Shown one piece after another: positions 1 to 6,202 of a stretch of DNA of 8,251 bases (its first letter is position 1; every line of letters starts with the position of its first letter). The DNA lies in the NCBI GenBank assembly GCA_009921785.1, contig RFXE01000073.1:1-8251 (forward strand), written 5' to 3'. The notes beneath the pieces are model-generated. The model made no database searches. It was not told the DNA's origin and worked only from the letters and a program-made list of their open reading frames with translations. Made by a program: the position numbers and the translations under genes. Origin of the DNA: Alphaproteobacteria bacterium. GTDB lineage: Bacteria; Pseudomonadota; Alphaproteobacteria; Rhizobiales; Beijerinckiaceae.

Positions 1-263
1 AAGACGCTTCTCATGCTCGTCAAAAGATCAGGAAGTAACGTCCCACGATTACCATGCTGCAAGTAAAGCGCATTAGTAACAAAGGCGATTGTTACGAGGA
101 TTAAAATTGTCGTGGGGATACTACGCGCGGGAGACAGCATCCGGCGCAATGATGACGAATCGCTTTGGTCGTCATGCGAACGATCGTCGTCATACCCGTC
201 ATGCTCTTGATAAGGATGCGGATCATCGAAGATCGGTTCACGACGCATCGTCCGCTCACGCAT
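1..263 (-). CDS. Single-pass membrane protein, N-terminal part, translationally coupled to the kinase; runs off the left edge
   Basis: An open frame of 87 codons starts with ATG at 263 and has no stop before the window edge. Its ATG overlaps the kinase stop codon (ATGCGTGA), and GGGAGG lies 8 bases upstream inside the kinase gene, so the start is well supported and translational coupling is likely. The protein begins MRERTMRREPIFDD, continues with a hydrophilic stretch rich in Asp, His and Ser (roughly residues 12-38), then a basic LRRMLSPAR segment, then one hydrophobic helix (about residues 48-67, SIPTTILILVTIAFVTNALY), and then LQHGNRG, predicted to lie in the periplasm by the positive-inside rule. 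This layout suits a type II membrane protein with a periplasmic C-terminal domain. In Hyphomicrobiales such genes often carry a peptidoglycan-binding domain, but that domain would lie outside the window, so function is not assigned. Confidence is high that it is a gene and low on its role. Confidence 0.75.
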   Translation of the reverse strand, partial: MRERTMRREPIFDDPHPYQEHDGYDDDRSHDDQSDSSSLRRMLSPARSIPTTILILVTIAFVTNALYLQHGNRGTLLPDLLTSMRSV

Positions 264-1950
264 AACGACGGCCTCCCGCCATCACGCGACGACCGGCATG
301 AAAGACTTCGGCAACCTGTCGCTCTAATGGAAAATGCACCGTCGCTGAAAGGCCTTCACCCGGACGACTATCAATCGCCAAAGTCCCTTCGTGATGGTTG
401 ACGATTTCGCGTACGATTGAAAGCCCAAGACCCTGACCTTCGATCTGTGCAACACGGCTTGACCGACCACGGAAGCGCGGTTCCGTCAATCGCGGCAATT
501 CATCCATTTCAACACCCTTGCCGTCATCGGCAATGGTCAGCGCCAGCATTGGTCCGTCTTGGCGAAGCGTGACGGTAACTTTACCTTCCGGCGCAAATTT
601 AATGGCATTGCTCAAAAGATTGAGAGCCACCTGCCTGACACCGCGACGATTTCCAACCATCCGTGGCAAATGCGGAGCAATATGGGCCCGAATTTCTGTG
701 CCCTTCTGCGCCGCATCAGCCGCAATCATCGAGAGCGTTTCATCAACAATGCTTGCGAGGTCAATCCGATCTACTGGCTCTTGCGGAACCTTGCCTTCCG
801 AAAGCCCGTCAACAAGCTCAAGCATATGATGAGCAGAAACAGAAATAAGTCTCACATAATCTTGTCGACGTGAATCGTGCTCAGCAACTAAATTTGGATC
901 GGCAAGACAATCGGTGAATCCGACAATCGCCGAAAGCGGCGTGCGTAATTCATGGCCCAGACGCTGAAGAGCGAAAGTTGTTGTTTCAACCGTATCCGCT
1001 TTACGCTGAACTTGCGGCACAGGCGCTGCGCGATAAAGCGCAAAAATTTCACCATCATCACGCGCGCTACCAGGTGCCACACGTTGGAAACGTACAATCG
1101 CATCTCGATAAGGATCAGAAGCATCATGTCCTTCTGCACCGGCTTCCGCGCGAATGCGAATGTGAGTTTCCACCGCTTGCGCGCCATGGCTAGCATCAGA
1201 GAGCGCTTTCAAAAACAATGGCGCGCTCGAAAGATGCAACCTTTCGATCACGCTGCGATCAGAGAGCCCCTCAGCTTCAATGCCGAGAAAGCGGCAGAAT
1301 TTCTCATTCGCGCCTTTGACTTTGCCTGACACATCATGACGCGCAAGACCACCATCGACCAAAGCGGTGGCGCCACGCCAGCGATCTTCTTCACGCGAGG
1401 CACGGCGATCGGCGCCGACAAGAAGATCAAGCGCGAAAAAGACACCAAAGGCCAAACCGGCAAGTCCCGCACCTGAAAAAAGCGCCATCGCCAAGGGGGA
1501 TACAACCGGCCCAGCAAAGGCAGAGACAACAGCACTCGCCGCAAGGCTCACAAGATAAAACGCTGCGCCACGAGGTCCCTGTAACAAAGCGCCTTCTAGA
1601 ATGAGCGGCATCAACAACGCGACCGAAGCGGGGCCGCCCGAAAGTACGGGAATGAATGATAAGGTAAGAAGTGAAAGGGATATACCGGCGCGAAAGCCAC
1701 CAAGGCGTGATACACCCAACGCGATCACTGCCTGAAACAATAAGATGATGCCAAGATAATGCAGGCTTGATGAGACAACATGCGGCACGATCGTGAAGAG
1801 AAGAAGCGCCATGACACCAGCAACGGCCATCGCAAGTCGAGTGCCAATAAAAAAACGATGCGCGGTAAAGGCCGGCGTGCCTTCCGTAATCATGGGATGA
1901 ACCAAAGCGCCCAAAGCGTCGCCAAAAACTTGTTCAACCTGTTTGATCAT
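256..1950 (-). CDS. Membrane-bound sensor histidine kinase, DivJ/PleC-like H-box
   Basis: A 564-residue two-component kinase predicted to sit in the inner membrane, autophosphorylate on histidine and pass the phosphate to a separate response regulator. The N-terminal part (about residues 36-178) is a cluster of hydrophobic segments, probably five or six membrane helices with short loops, so there is no large periplasmic sensor domain. Residues 190-310 look like a degenerate PAS region (HDVSGKVKGANEKFCRFLGI). The HisKA domain has the H-box HELRTPLSAIVGF with the phosphoacceptor His at 333. The HATPase_c domain shows the N-box NLLSNAIKF (444-452), G1 DDGKGV (475-480) and G2 GQGLGLS (505-511). 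All key residues are present and no receiver domain is fused. GAGGGAT before the ATG supports the start. The H-box resembles alphaproteobacterial DivJ/PleC/PdhS kinases, which control the cell cycle through DivK, but that identity is tentative. It is transcribed divergently from the DUF5330-like gene. Confidence 0.93.
   Translation of the reverse strand: MIKQVEQVFGDALGALVHPMITEGTPAFTAHRFFIGTRLAMAVAGVMALLLFTIVPHVVSSSLHYLGIILLFQAVIALGVSRLGGFRAGISLSLLTLSFIPVLSGGPASVALLMPLILEGALLQGPRGAAFYLVSLAASAVVSAFAGPVVSPLAMALFSGAGLAGLAFGVFFALDLLVGADRRASREEDRWRGATALVDGGLARHDVSGKVKGANEKFCRFLGIEAEGLSDRSVIERLHLSSAPLFLKALSDASHGAQAVETHIRIRAEAGAEGHDASDPYRDAIVRFQRVAPGSARDDGEIFALYRAAPVPQVQRKADTVETTTFALQRLGHELRTPLSAIVGFTDCLADPNLVAEHDSRRQDYVRLISVSAHHMLELVDGLSEGKVPQEPVDRIDLASIVDETLSMIAADAAQKGTEIRAHIAPHLPRMVGNRRGVRQVALNLLSNAIKFAPEGKVTVTLRQDGPMLALTIADDGKGVEMDELPRLTEPRFRGRSSRVAQIEGQGLGLSIVREIVNHHEGTLAIDSRPGEGLSATVHFPLERQVAEVFHAGRRVMAGGRRYA
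272..277 (-). promoter_or_regulatory. Strong ribosome binding site for the coupled gene at the left edge
   Basis: Read on the minus strand this is GGGAGG, 8 bases before the ATG at 263 and inside the last codons of the kinase gene. It fixes the start of the downstream gene, which would otherwise be easy to miss because it is cut by the window edge. Confidence 0.65.
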
Positions 1951-2067
1951 AGCATCCCTCGGAATAAAAGGCGCAACCGCTTACGGTTACGCTTCGATCC
2001 GCAGAGTGCCCGATCGTGCTTAAGCCTTCCCTAAACGAATTTATCAATTTTGAAAGAACAACGGCCA

Positions 2068-2100
2068 TTTGTTAACAAGCGCCCGAAAAGCGTTAACAAA
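2068..2100. repeat. Inverted repeat TTTGTTAAC ... GTTAACAAA, possible operator
   Basis: TTTGTTAAC (2068-2076) and its exact reverse complement GTTAACAAA (2092-2100) are separated by 15 bases. Each arm holds the palindrome GTTAAC, and the two palindromes start 21 bases apart, about two helical turns, so two dimers could bind on the same face of the helix. GTTAACAA is also repeated directly (2071-2078 and 2092-2099). The TTAA cores recall CtrA or another TTAA-binding regulator, but the spacing is not that of the classical CtrA site. It lies about 120 bases upstream of the kinase start. Confidence 0.55.
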
Positions 2101-2180
2101 CCGGCTAAAAACGGTTCTTTTATTCACCAAGATTTAACCATCTTTGCAATCTATGCGTGTCTCCTCAACGTGCATGACGC

Positions 2181-2207
2181 ATTGTCACTTGATGAGGTCA
2201 TGACAAT
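2181..2207. repeat. Inverted repeat ATTGTCA-N13-TGACAAT upstream of the DUF5330-like/sufE genes
   Basis: A perfect 7-base dyad: ATTGTCA at 2181-2187 and TGACAAT at 2201-2207, arms 20 bases apart start to start. CATGAC is also repeated directly at 2173-2178 and 2199-2204. It sits 64 bases upstream of the ATG at 2271, a good place for an operator. It does not match the RirA box (TGA-N9-TCA) or an Irr box, so the binding protein is unknown. Confidence 0.45.
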
Positions 2208-2270
2208 CCCGTTTTGGGCTCCTGTCGATCAAAGAAAATTTTACAGAAGCCGGGATTCGATTCGTCAGCG

Positions 2271-2747
2271 ATGGGATTCATCATCAAATCTGCCGCCGTG
2301 ATTGGCCTCATCTATTTGGCATCGCCCTTGCGGCCGCCCATGCCGGAATGGCTTGCGCGACCGGGACTCGTTTCGGGATCATCCGCATCAAGCGCCACTT
2401 TAAAATCACAAGAGACAAGCGCGCCTCGCGCGATTACTGCAAGCACAGTTTCAAAGGGCCCTGAAACAATCAGCGTCGCGGCACTCAAGGCGACAATGGA
2501 AACGGCCACACGCGCTATGACAACCGCCTGCGCGGGTCATGAAAAATCCTGTCTCGAACTCGCTGCACGCGCCGCAAAGGCCGCAACAGATACTGACCCC
2601 CTCGCCGCACTCATCGGACCAGAAACGGCCCATGCCGCGTCGGGCAATGACACGGCGCGCGCACAAAACCTCGTGGCCGACGCTACCCCCGCTGCCTCAA
2701 TTCCCCTGCCTCCGCGTCGCGAACCAGACGCCCAGAAAAAGATTTGA
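2271..2747 (+). CDS. Small membrane-anchored DUF5330-like protein of unknown function
   Basis: A 158-residue protein starting MGFIIKSAAVIGLIYLASPL, a single hydrophobic segment at residues 3-20 that acts as a membrane anchor or uncleaved signal. The rest is low in complexity, rich in Ala, Thr and Ser, with two cysteines in CAGHEKSC (Cys87 and Cys94) and a proline-rich basic tail ending REPDAQKKI. The MGF..I.. start, the pair of cysteines within about eight residues and the place just before sufE fit the DUF5330 family of Hyphomicrobiales, whose function is unknown. A start 57 bases upstream (2214) would add 19 residues in front of the anchor; I chose 2271 because the family begins right at the hydrophobic segment. 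No strong ribosome binding site is visible for either. The sufE gene follows 52 bases later on the same strand. Confidence 0.7.
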   Translation: MGFIIKSAAVIGLIYLASPLRPPMPEWLARPGLVSGSSASSATLKSQETSAPRAITASTVSKGPETISVAALKATMETATRAMTTACAGHEKSCLELAARAAKAATDTDPLAALIGPETAHAASGNDTARAQNLVADATPAASIPLPPRREPDAQKKI

Positions 2748-2799
2748 TCTCGACCATACGGGGTTTCGCCTTTACACCCGTGTGAGTTTGGATTCGATC

Positions 2800-3222
2800 A
2801 TGGCATCACGCATCAATGAGATTATCGAGAATTTCGGCTTCCTCGAAGATTGGGAAGACCGCTACCGCTATTTGATCGAGCTCGGAAAAGACCTTCCGCA
2901 GCTCTCCGAAAGCGAAACGACCGAAGATAATCGTGTCAAAGGCTGCGCAAGTCAGGTATGGGTTGTCACATCGGTTGACCACTCAGGGCTTGAACCCGTT
3001 CTATCCTTCAAAGGCCAAAGCGACGCGCATATTGTCAAAGGCCTCGTGGCGCTCACGCTTGCGCTTTATTCGGGAAAGACTGCGCGTGAAATTCTCAGCA
3101 TTGATGCGCTTGATTTGTTTCGCCGCTTAGGCCTCGCCGAACATCTCACACCGCAGCGATCAAATGGCGTGCGGTCGATGGTCGAGCGCATTCGCCGCGA
3201 TGCAATAGCAGCAAGTGCATAA
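2800..3222 (+). CDS. sufE: Cysteine desulfuration protein SufE
   Basis: A 140-residue protein, the usual length for SufE. SufE accepts persulfide sulfur from the cysteine desulfurase SufS and hands it to the SUF Fe-S cluster scaffold in the cytoplasm. The family features are all present: the N-terminal IIENFGFLEDWEDRYRYLIE helix (residues 8-27), then DNRVKGCASQVW with the acceptor cysteine at residue 49 (Cys51 in the E. coli protein), and a C-terminal half with LYSGKTAREI and LAEHLTPQRSNGVRSM. The same frame stays open far upstream, but sequence resembling SufE begins at MASRINEI, so the ATG at 2800 was chosen; a GTG at 2782 is possible. No strong ribosome binding site is visible. It lies apart from any suf operon in this window and ends tail to tail with csaA, 16 bases away, with no terminator seen between them. 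Confidence 0.93.
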   Translation: MASRINEIIENFGFLEDWEDRYRYLIELGKDLPQLSESETTEDNRVKGCASQVWVVTSVDHSGLEPVLSFKGQSDAHIVKGLVALTLALYSGKTAREILSIDALDLFRRLGLAEHLTPQRSNGVRSMVERIRRDAIAASA

Positions 3223-3238
3223 CTTCAAAACAAAAGAC

Positions 3239-3598
3239 TTAATAAAGCCGTCCGCCCTTTGGCACGTCACGATCGGGGCGAATTAACATGACCTTCCCCG
3301 CTACATCGGGAACACCGAGAGTCAAAACCTCTGACATGAAGGGCCCGATCTGACGCGGCGGGAAATTGACCACCGCAAGCACCTGGCTGCCGACGAGTTT
3401 TTCTGGACTGTGATTTTCAGTAATCTGCGCCGATGATTTTTTAATGCCAATCGGCGCGCCAAAATCAATTTTCAATTTGATGGCGGGCTTCCGCGCCTCA
3501 GGAAAGGGCTCAGCTTCGATAACCGTGCCAACGCGGATATCGACTTTCAAAAAATCATCAAAAGAAATGACCGGCGTAAGCGACGACGCATCAGACAT
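3239..3598 (-). CDS. csaA: CsaA-like tRNA-binding OB-fold protein
   Basis: A 119-residue protein made up almost wholly of one tRNA-binding domain of the EMAP-II/Arc1p type, an OB fold. CsaA was described as an export-related chaperone and its domain binds tRNA; the physiological role is not settled. Seen here are FLKVDIRVGTVIEAEPFPEA (residues 16-35), the core LKIDFG, and the typical NFPPRQIGPFMSEVLTLG (residues 78-95). Length is a little over the usual 110 or so, owing to a short N-terminal extension. AAGGA lies 8 bases before the ATG, within the 27-base gap after the TetR-like gene, so it is likely the last gene of the ybjN-proC-tetR-csaA operon. Confidence 0.92.
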   Translation of the reverse strand: MSDASSLTPVISFDDFLKVDIRVGTVIEAEPFPEARKPAIKLKIDFGAPIGIKKSSAQITENHSPEKLVGSQVLAVVNFPPRQIGPFMSEVLTLGVPDVAGKVMLIRPDRDVPKGGRLY

Positions 3599-3625
3599 CA
3601 GAACGATCCTTGCAAAGAAAAGCGA

Positions 3626-4321
3626 TCAAATTGAAGGATCAAGATCCGCGTCTGCACGGTGCGCAGCGCGATCTTTCTTAGCCATCGCCATACCGCGTTC
3701 GAACATGCGATGAAGCGCGCCTGACAACGGTTGAGTCATGCGCTCGAGATCTTCGAGCCGATTAATCACCATGCCACCGCGCTTCAATTCTTCATCAAGC
3801 GCCGCCATCGTACGTGATAGGCCCGGATCTTCATCGCGGAACCACACATCCATCACTTTGGCATAAGCAAGGACCGCGCCTTGAAGCTTGATCGCGCCCA
3901 CGGGCCCTTCGGTTTCAACAGCAGCGGCTGCAAGCATAAACCGCATCGAATTCAAAGCGGCCTGATTGAGCGCTGCGAGCGTCAACGGATCGCGCGCCAA
4001 AGACGGCGCCATGCGTTTCAGCGCATGCTTATAAGGGGAGAGCGCATCAAAGCGCCGCATGAGCACATCAAAAATACGGTCGCGCGTGGATTCATCCGAA
4101 AGGCTCTTATCGTCATTGCCCAAAACAAGCTGATCGATGCGGCGATTGAAGCTGCCAAGAACCGCACCCTTTGAAGGAAACGCCTCGCGGAACTCAAGAA
4201 GAGTCACGCCTGCGCGCTCGGCTACATCGGATATCTCGATCCGGTCCCAATCGCGTTCTGCGGCAAGTTCCATCAACGCATCGACAATGCGGTCGCGAGT
4301 TGAATGTCCGTGCGTGCTCAT
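3626..4321 (-). CDS. TetR/AcrR-family transcriptional regulator
   Basis: A 231-residue protein with a TetR-type N-terminal DNA-binding domain. Helix 1 is STRDRIVDALMELAAERDWD (residues 7-26) and the helix-turn-helix runs IEISDVAERAGVTLLEFREA (28-47), followed by FPSKGAVLGSFNRR. The C-terminal part is helical and would hold the ligand pocket and dimer face; it includes RDRIFDVLMRRFDALSPYKH, a pattern common in an alphaproteobacterial subgroup. The ligand is unknown. The fold is shared with the lipid-binding COQ9 family, but the intact helix-turn-helix favours a DNA-binding role. AGGGGG lies about 7 bases before the ATG. It is 63 bases after proC and 27 bases before csaA, so it is probably cotranscribed with them. 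Whether it controls this operon cannot be told from sequence. Confidence 0.88.
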   Translation of the reverse strand: MSTHGHSTRDRIVDALMELAAERDWDRIEISDVAERAGVTLLEFREAFPSKGAVLGSFNRRIDQLVLGNDDKSLSDESTRDRIFDVLMRRFDALSPYKHALKRMAPSLARDPLTLAALNQAALNSMRFMLAAAAVETEGPVGAIKLQGAVLAYAKVMDVWFRDEDPGLSRTMAALDEELKRGGMVINRLEDLERMTQPLSGALHRMFERGMAMAKKDRAAHRADADLDPSI

Positions 4322-4384
4322 GGTGAGGCCCCCTGTTCTCGTGAGTTAGAGATGGAGGGCCTGAACCTGAAAGTCTAGCCCGTA

Positions 4385-5203
4385 TCAGCCCGAGAGCTCG
4401 GCAGCGCGACGCCGCGCCGCATGTACGGTTCCCATAATGAGCTTTTCGAGCGCCTGATTGCCCATAAGGACCGTCAATCCGGCTGCCGTCGTTCCGCCTG
4501 GCGAGGTCACATTGTGCCGGAGGGTTTCGGCAGACAACTCAGAGCGATGGAGCAATTCGCCCGCCCCTTCAACCGTTGCCCTTGCGAGCCGTAACGCGAG
4601 ATCCGGCGGCAAACCCTCCGCTTCGCCTGCTTTGGCGAGACATTCGACAAGGTGAAATACATAGGCCGGACCCGAGCCTGAGAGACCAGTGACCGCATCG
4701 ATCAAATCCTCATGATCGACCCATTCGACCAAGCCCACACCTTTAAGAAGGCGATCCGCCATGGATTTTTGCCGCGCCGATACCTCGGGGCTGGCCACCG
4801 CACCAGAAATTCCGCGTCCGACGGAGGCTGGCAGATTGGGCATGGAGCGAACAATAGCGCGTGCGTCAGGTAACCGCGCTTTGAGATTACCGATCGTTTT
4901 ACCCGCCAGAATAGAAACGACCAACGTATCGGGACCTGCAAGCGGCGCGAGTGTTGGTGCCGCCGCATCAAGCATTTGCGGCTTAATGCCAAGCACAAGC
5001 GCTTCAGGCACCGCTGGTTGTTCTTTCGGATTGAGAGAGGCGCCAACGCGTTTGCATAACGCCGTCATTGTGTCCGAGGGCAAAGGATCGATAACCGTAA
5101 CCGCACGCCCTTCAAGTCCGGCACTCAGCCAGCCTTCGAGCATCGCACCGCCCATTTTGCCGGCGCCTACGAGAACGAGAGAAGAAGGAAAATCCGCACT
5201 CAT
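4385..5203 (-). CDS. proC: Pyrroline-5-carboxylate reductase
   Basis: ProC catalyses the last step of proline synthesis, reducing 1-pyrroline-5-carboxylate to L-proline with NAD(P)H in the cytoplasm. The 272-residue length is normal. The N-terminal Rossmann fold shows LVLVGAGKMGGAMLEGW (residues 9-25), LGIKPQM (71-77) and VRSMPNLPASVGRG (118-131). The C-terminal dimer and substrate domain has VTGLSGSGPAYVF (171-183), LARATVEGAGELL and the family signature TSPGGTTAAGL (233-243). No key residue looks missing. GGAG lies 11 bases before the ATG, a little far but usable. It follows the YbjN-like gene by 37 bases and precedes the TetR-like gene by 63. Confidence 0.96.
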   Translation of the reverse strand: MSADFPSSLVLVGAGKMGGAMLEGWLSAGLEGRAVTVIDPLPSDTMTALCKRVGASLNPKEQPAVPEALVLGIKPQMLDAAAPTLAPLAGPDTLVVSILAGKTIGNLKARLPDARAIVRSMPNLPASVGRGISGAVASPEVSARQKSMADRLLKGVGLVEWVDHEDLIDAVTGLSGSGPAYVFHLVECLAKAGEAEGLPPDLALRLARATVEGAGELLHRSELSAETLRHNVTSPGGTTAAGLTVLMGNQALEKLIMGTVHAARRRAAELSG

Positions 5204-5240
5204 GATGTTTTGATCTCCAGACTCACCGGATCACGAAAAC

Positions 5241-5744
5241 TCAAGCTTCACCGACCGTTTCAAACATGGTCACGGCTAACGCATCGACCGGTGATTTTCC
5301 CGACCACATGACAAATTGAAACGCTTGATAATGCCGGTCGCATGTATCGACAGCGAGATTCATCAGAGCCTCGCATTGCGCACCAGAAGGCTCTGCGCCT
5401 CCTGACAACATCAAGGAATGGCGGAACATCACGACATCGGTTTCCGACCACATGTCGAAATGACCAATCCATAATTGCTCATTGATGCGTGTCATCAAAT
5501 CGGCAATCTCAGCGCGACGCCGCTCGGGAATTTTCAAATCGAAAGCACAAGCCACATGAAGCGCTTCAATACCGTCGAGCCATGTGAACGCGACATCATA
5601 AGATGTCCAACGGCCTTGAACGGAGATGGCGATCTCGTCATCGCCCGAGCGCTCGAACGTTAGATCTTTAAGATGAGCGAGCCGCTCGACCATATCGAGC
5701 GGATGTTCGGCCCGCTCGGTTTCATGTGAATCAGTGATCGACAT
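5241..5744 (-). CDS. YbjN-domain protein
   Basis: A 167-residue soluble protein matching the alphaproteobacterial YbjN family. Typical features are the hydrophobic strands around YDVAFTWLDGIEALHVACAF (residues 49-68), the segment PERRRAEIADLMTRINEQLWIGHFDMW (73-99) and VVMFRHSLMLSGG (104-116). YbjN proteins have a fold like type III secretion chaperones; E. coli YbjN affects motility, biofilm and stress responses, and the molecular role is not known. No signal peptide or membrane helix is seen. It is probably the first gene of the operon with proC, and in other alphaproteobacteria the two are often neighbours. Only a weak CTGGA lies before the ATG. Confidence 0.88.
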   Translation of the reverse strand: MSITDSHETERAEHPLDMVERLAHLKDLTFERSGDDEIAISVQGRWTSYDVAFTWLDGIEALHVACAFDLKIPERRRAEIADLMTRINEQLWIGHFDMWSETDVVMFRHSLMLSGGAEPSGAQCEALMNLAVDTCDRHYQAFQFVMWSGKSPVDALAVTMFETVGEA

Positions 5745-5903
5745 TATGTATCCAGTTGCCGTGACAGCCCGCCCCGACAGGGACGACTCAAACCATCAGG
5801 CAGGGTGGACGCTCACGGATTCGACTGAATCGCACAATCGCCGGAAACTCCTGTCCACAGACCTTTGCCCTCGAATCAGGAGTTATTCGTCAAACGAATC
5901 GAA
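5745..5903. promoter_or_regulatory. Spacer with a cluster of GANTC sites, probable promoter region of the ybjN-proC operon
   Basis: The 159 bases between the UbiK-like gene and the YbjN-like gene hold five GANTC sites (5785, 5818, 5827, 5873, 5896), with two more just outside (5728 and 5920). GANTC is the site methylated by CcrM in alphaproteobacteria and can be read by GcrA. Two of them form GATTC-GACT-GAATC (5818-5831), a short dyad. No good promoter hexamers and no intrinsic terminator for the upstream gene were recognised. Confidence 0.4.
5846..5884. repeat. 8-base inverted repeat AACTCCTG ... CAGGAGTT
   Basis: AACTCCTG (5846-5853) and CAGGAGTT (5877-5884) are exact reverse complements with 23 bases between them. 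It is followed at once by a small hairpin, ATTCGT-CAA-ACGAAT (5885-5899). Neither is followed by a run of T on the coding strand, so a terminator is unlikely; an operator for the ybjN-proC operon is possible. Confidence 0.35.
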
Positions 5904-6155
5904 TTAGGCGCCATGTTTTGATTCGAGTTCGGCAATGCGCGCAGCCAAACGCTCATTCTCTTCGCGCGCAGCAATCGCCATAGCACGCACCGCTTCGAAC
6001 TCCTCACGCGACACAACATCCATATCGCGAATCAATCTTTCGAATTGCGCCCGCATCACGGTTTCAGCCTCACGCTTCATACCTGTCGCAACACCGGCGG
6101 CATCGGTCATCAAACGGGAGATATTGTCGAGAAAGGGATTAGGCGATGTCGTCAT
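5904..6155 (-). CDS. ubiK: UbiK-family ubiquinone biosynthesis accessory factor (BMFP)
   Basis: An 83-residue protein with the usual UbiK/BMFP layout (COG2960, formerly YqiC). An amphipathic N-terminal half, NPFLDNISRLMTDAAGVATG (residues 6-25), is followed by a membrane-fusogenic-like helix, AQFERLIRDMDVVSREEFEA, and a C-terminal coiled coil, EEFEAVRAMAIAAREENERLAARIAELE (51-78). In E. coli and Salmonella UbiK helps the aerobic ubiquinone pathway by working with UbiJ; the Brucella homologue was studied as a membrane fusogenic protein. GAGGA lies 8 bases before the ATG. It is divergent from lgt, with 158 bases between the starts. Confidence 0.88.
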   Translation of the reverse strand: MTTSPNPFLDNISRLMTDAAGVATGMKREAETVMRAQFERLIRDMDVVSREEFEAVRAMAIAAREENERLAARIAELESKHGA

Positions 6156-6202
6156 CTTTTTCGTCCTCGTAATCGAAGTAACCCTGAGCGGAGCTAACCA
6201 TA

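Larger units (their letters stand above)
1951..2270. promoter_or_regulatory. Divergent intergenic control region between the kinase and the DUF5330-like/sufE genes
   Basis: About 320 bases with no convincing gene, between two divergently transcribed units, so it should hold both promoters. From left to right it contains: a small dyad AACCG-CTTA-CGGTT (1975-1988) in the kinase leader; TTAA-N7-CTAA (2020-2034), one mismatch from the CtrA consensus TTAA-N7-TTAA; the GTTAAC pair (2068-2100); TTAACCAT (2134-2141), which resembles a CtrA half site; the ATTGTCA/TGACAAT dyad (2181-2207); and two abutting GATTC sites (2254-2263), with a third at 2275 just inside the next gene. No clear sigma-70 promoter hexamer pair stood out. 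Motif matches are by eye. Confidence 0.5.

Noticed and set aside
165..401. Plus-strand frame at the left edge
   Set aside because: It is antisense to the kinase end and to the coupled membrane protein gene, both better supported.
888..1544. Several frames of about 100 residues on both strands within the kinase gene
   Set aside because: They are shadows of the kinase reading frame and show no domain or start signal.
2173..2187. Possible RirA iron-responsive box upstream of sufE (TGA...TCA)
   Set aside because: The spacing here is seven bases, not the nine of the RirA consensus.
2050..2301. 83-residue plus-strand frame in the kinase/DUF5330 spacer
   Set aside because: It starts with TTG, has no ribosome binding site, resembles no family I know and runs over the DUF5330-like start; the motif-rich spacer is better read as control DNA.
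2539..2799. Upstream extension of the sufE frame, open to an ATG at 2539
   Set aside because: It would overlap the DUF5330-like gene by over 200 bases, and sequence resembling SufE begins only at 2800.
3200..3260. Bidirectional terminator between the convergent sufE and csaA
   Set aside because: No stable stem with a T run could be found on either strand.
5851..5859. DnaA-box-like CTGTCCACA in the ubiK/ybjN spacer
   Set aside because: Two mismatches to TTATNCACA and no second box nearby; not evidence for an origin.
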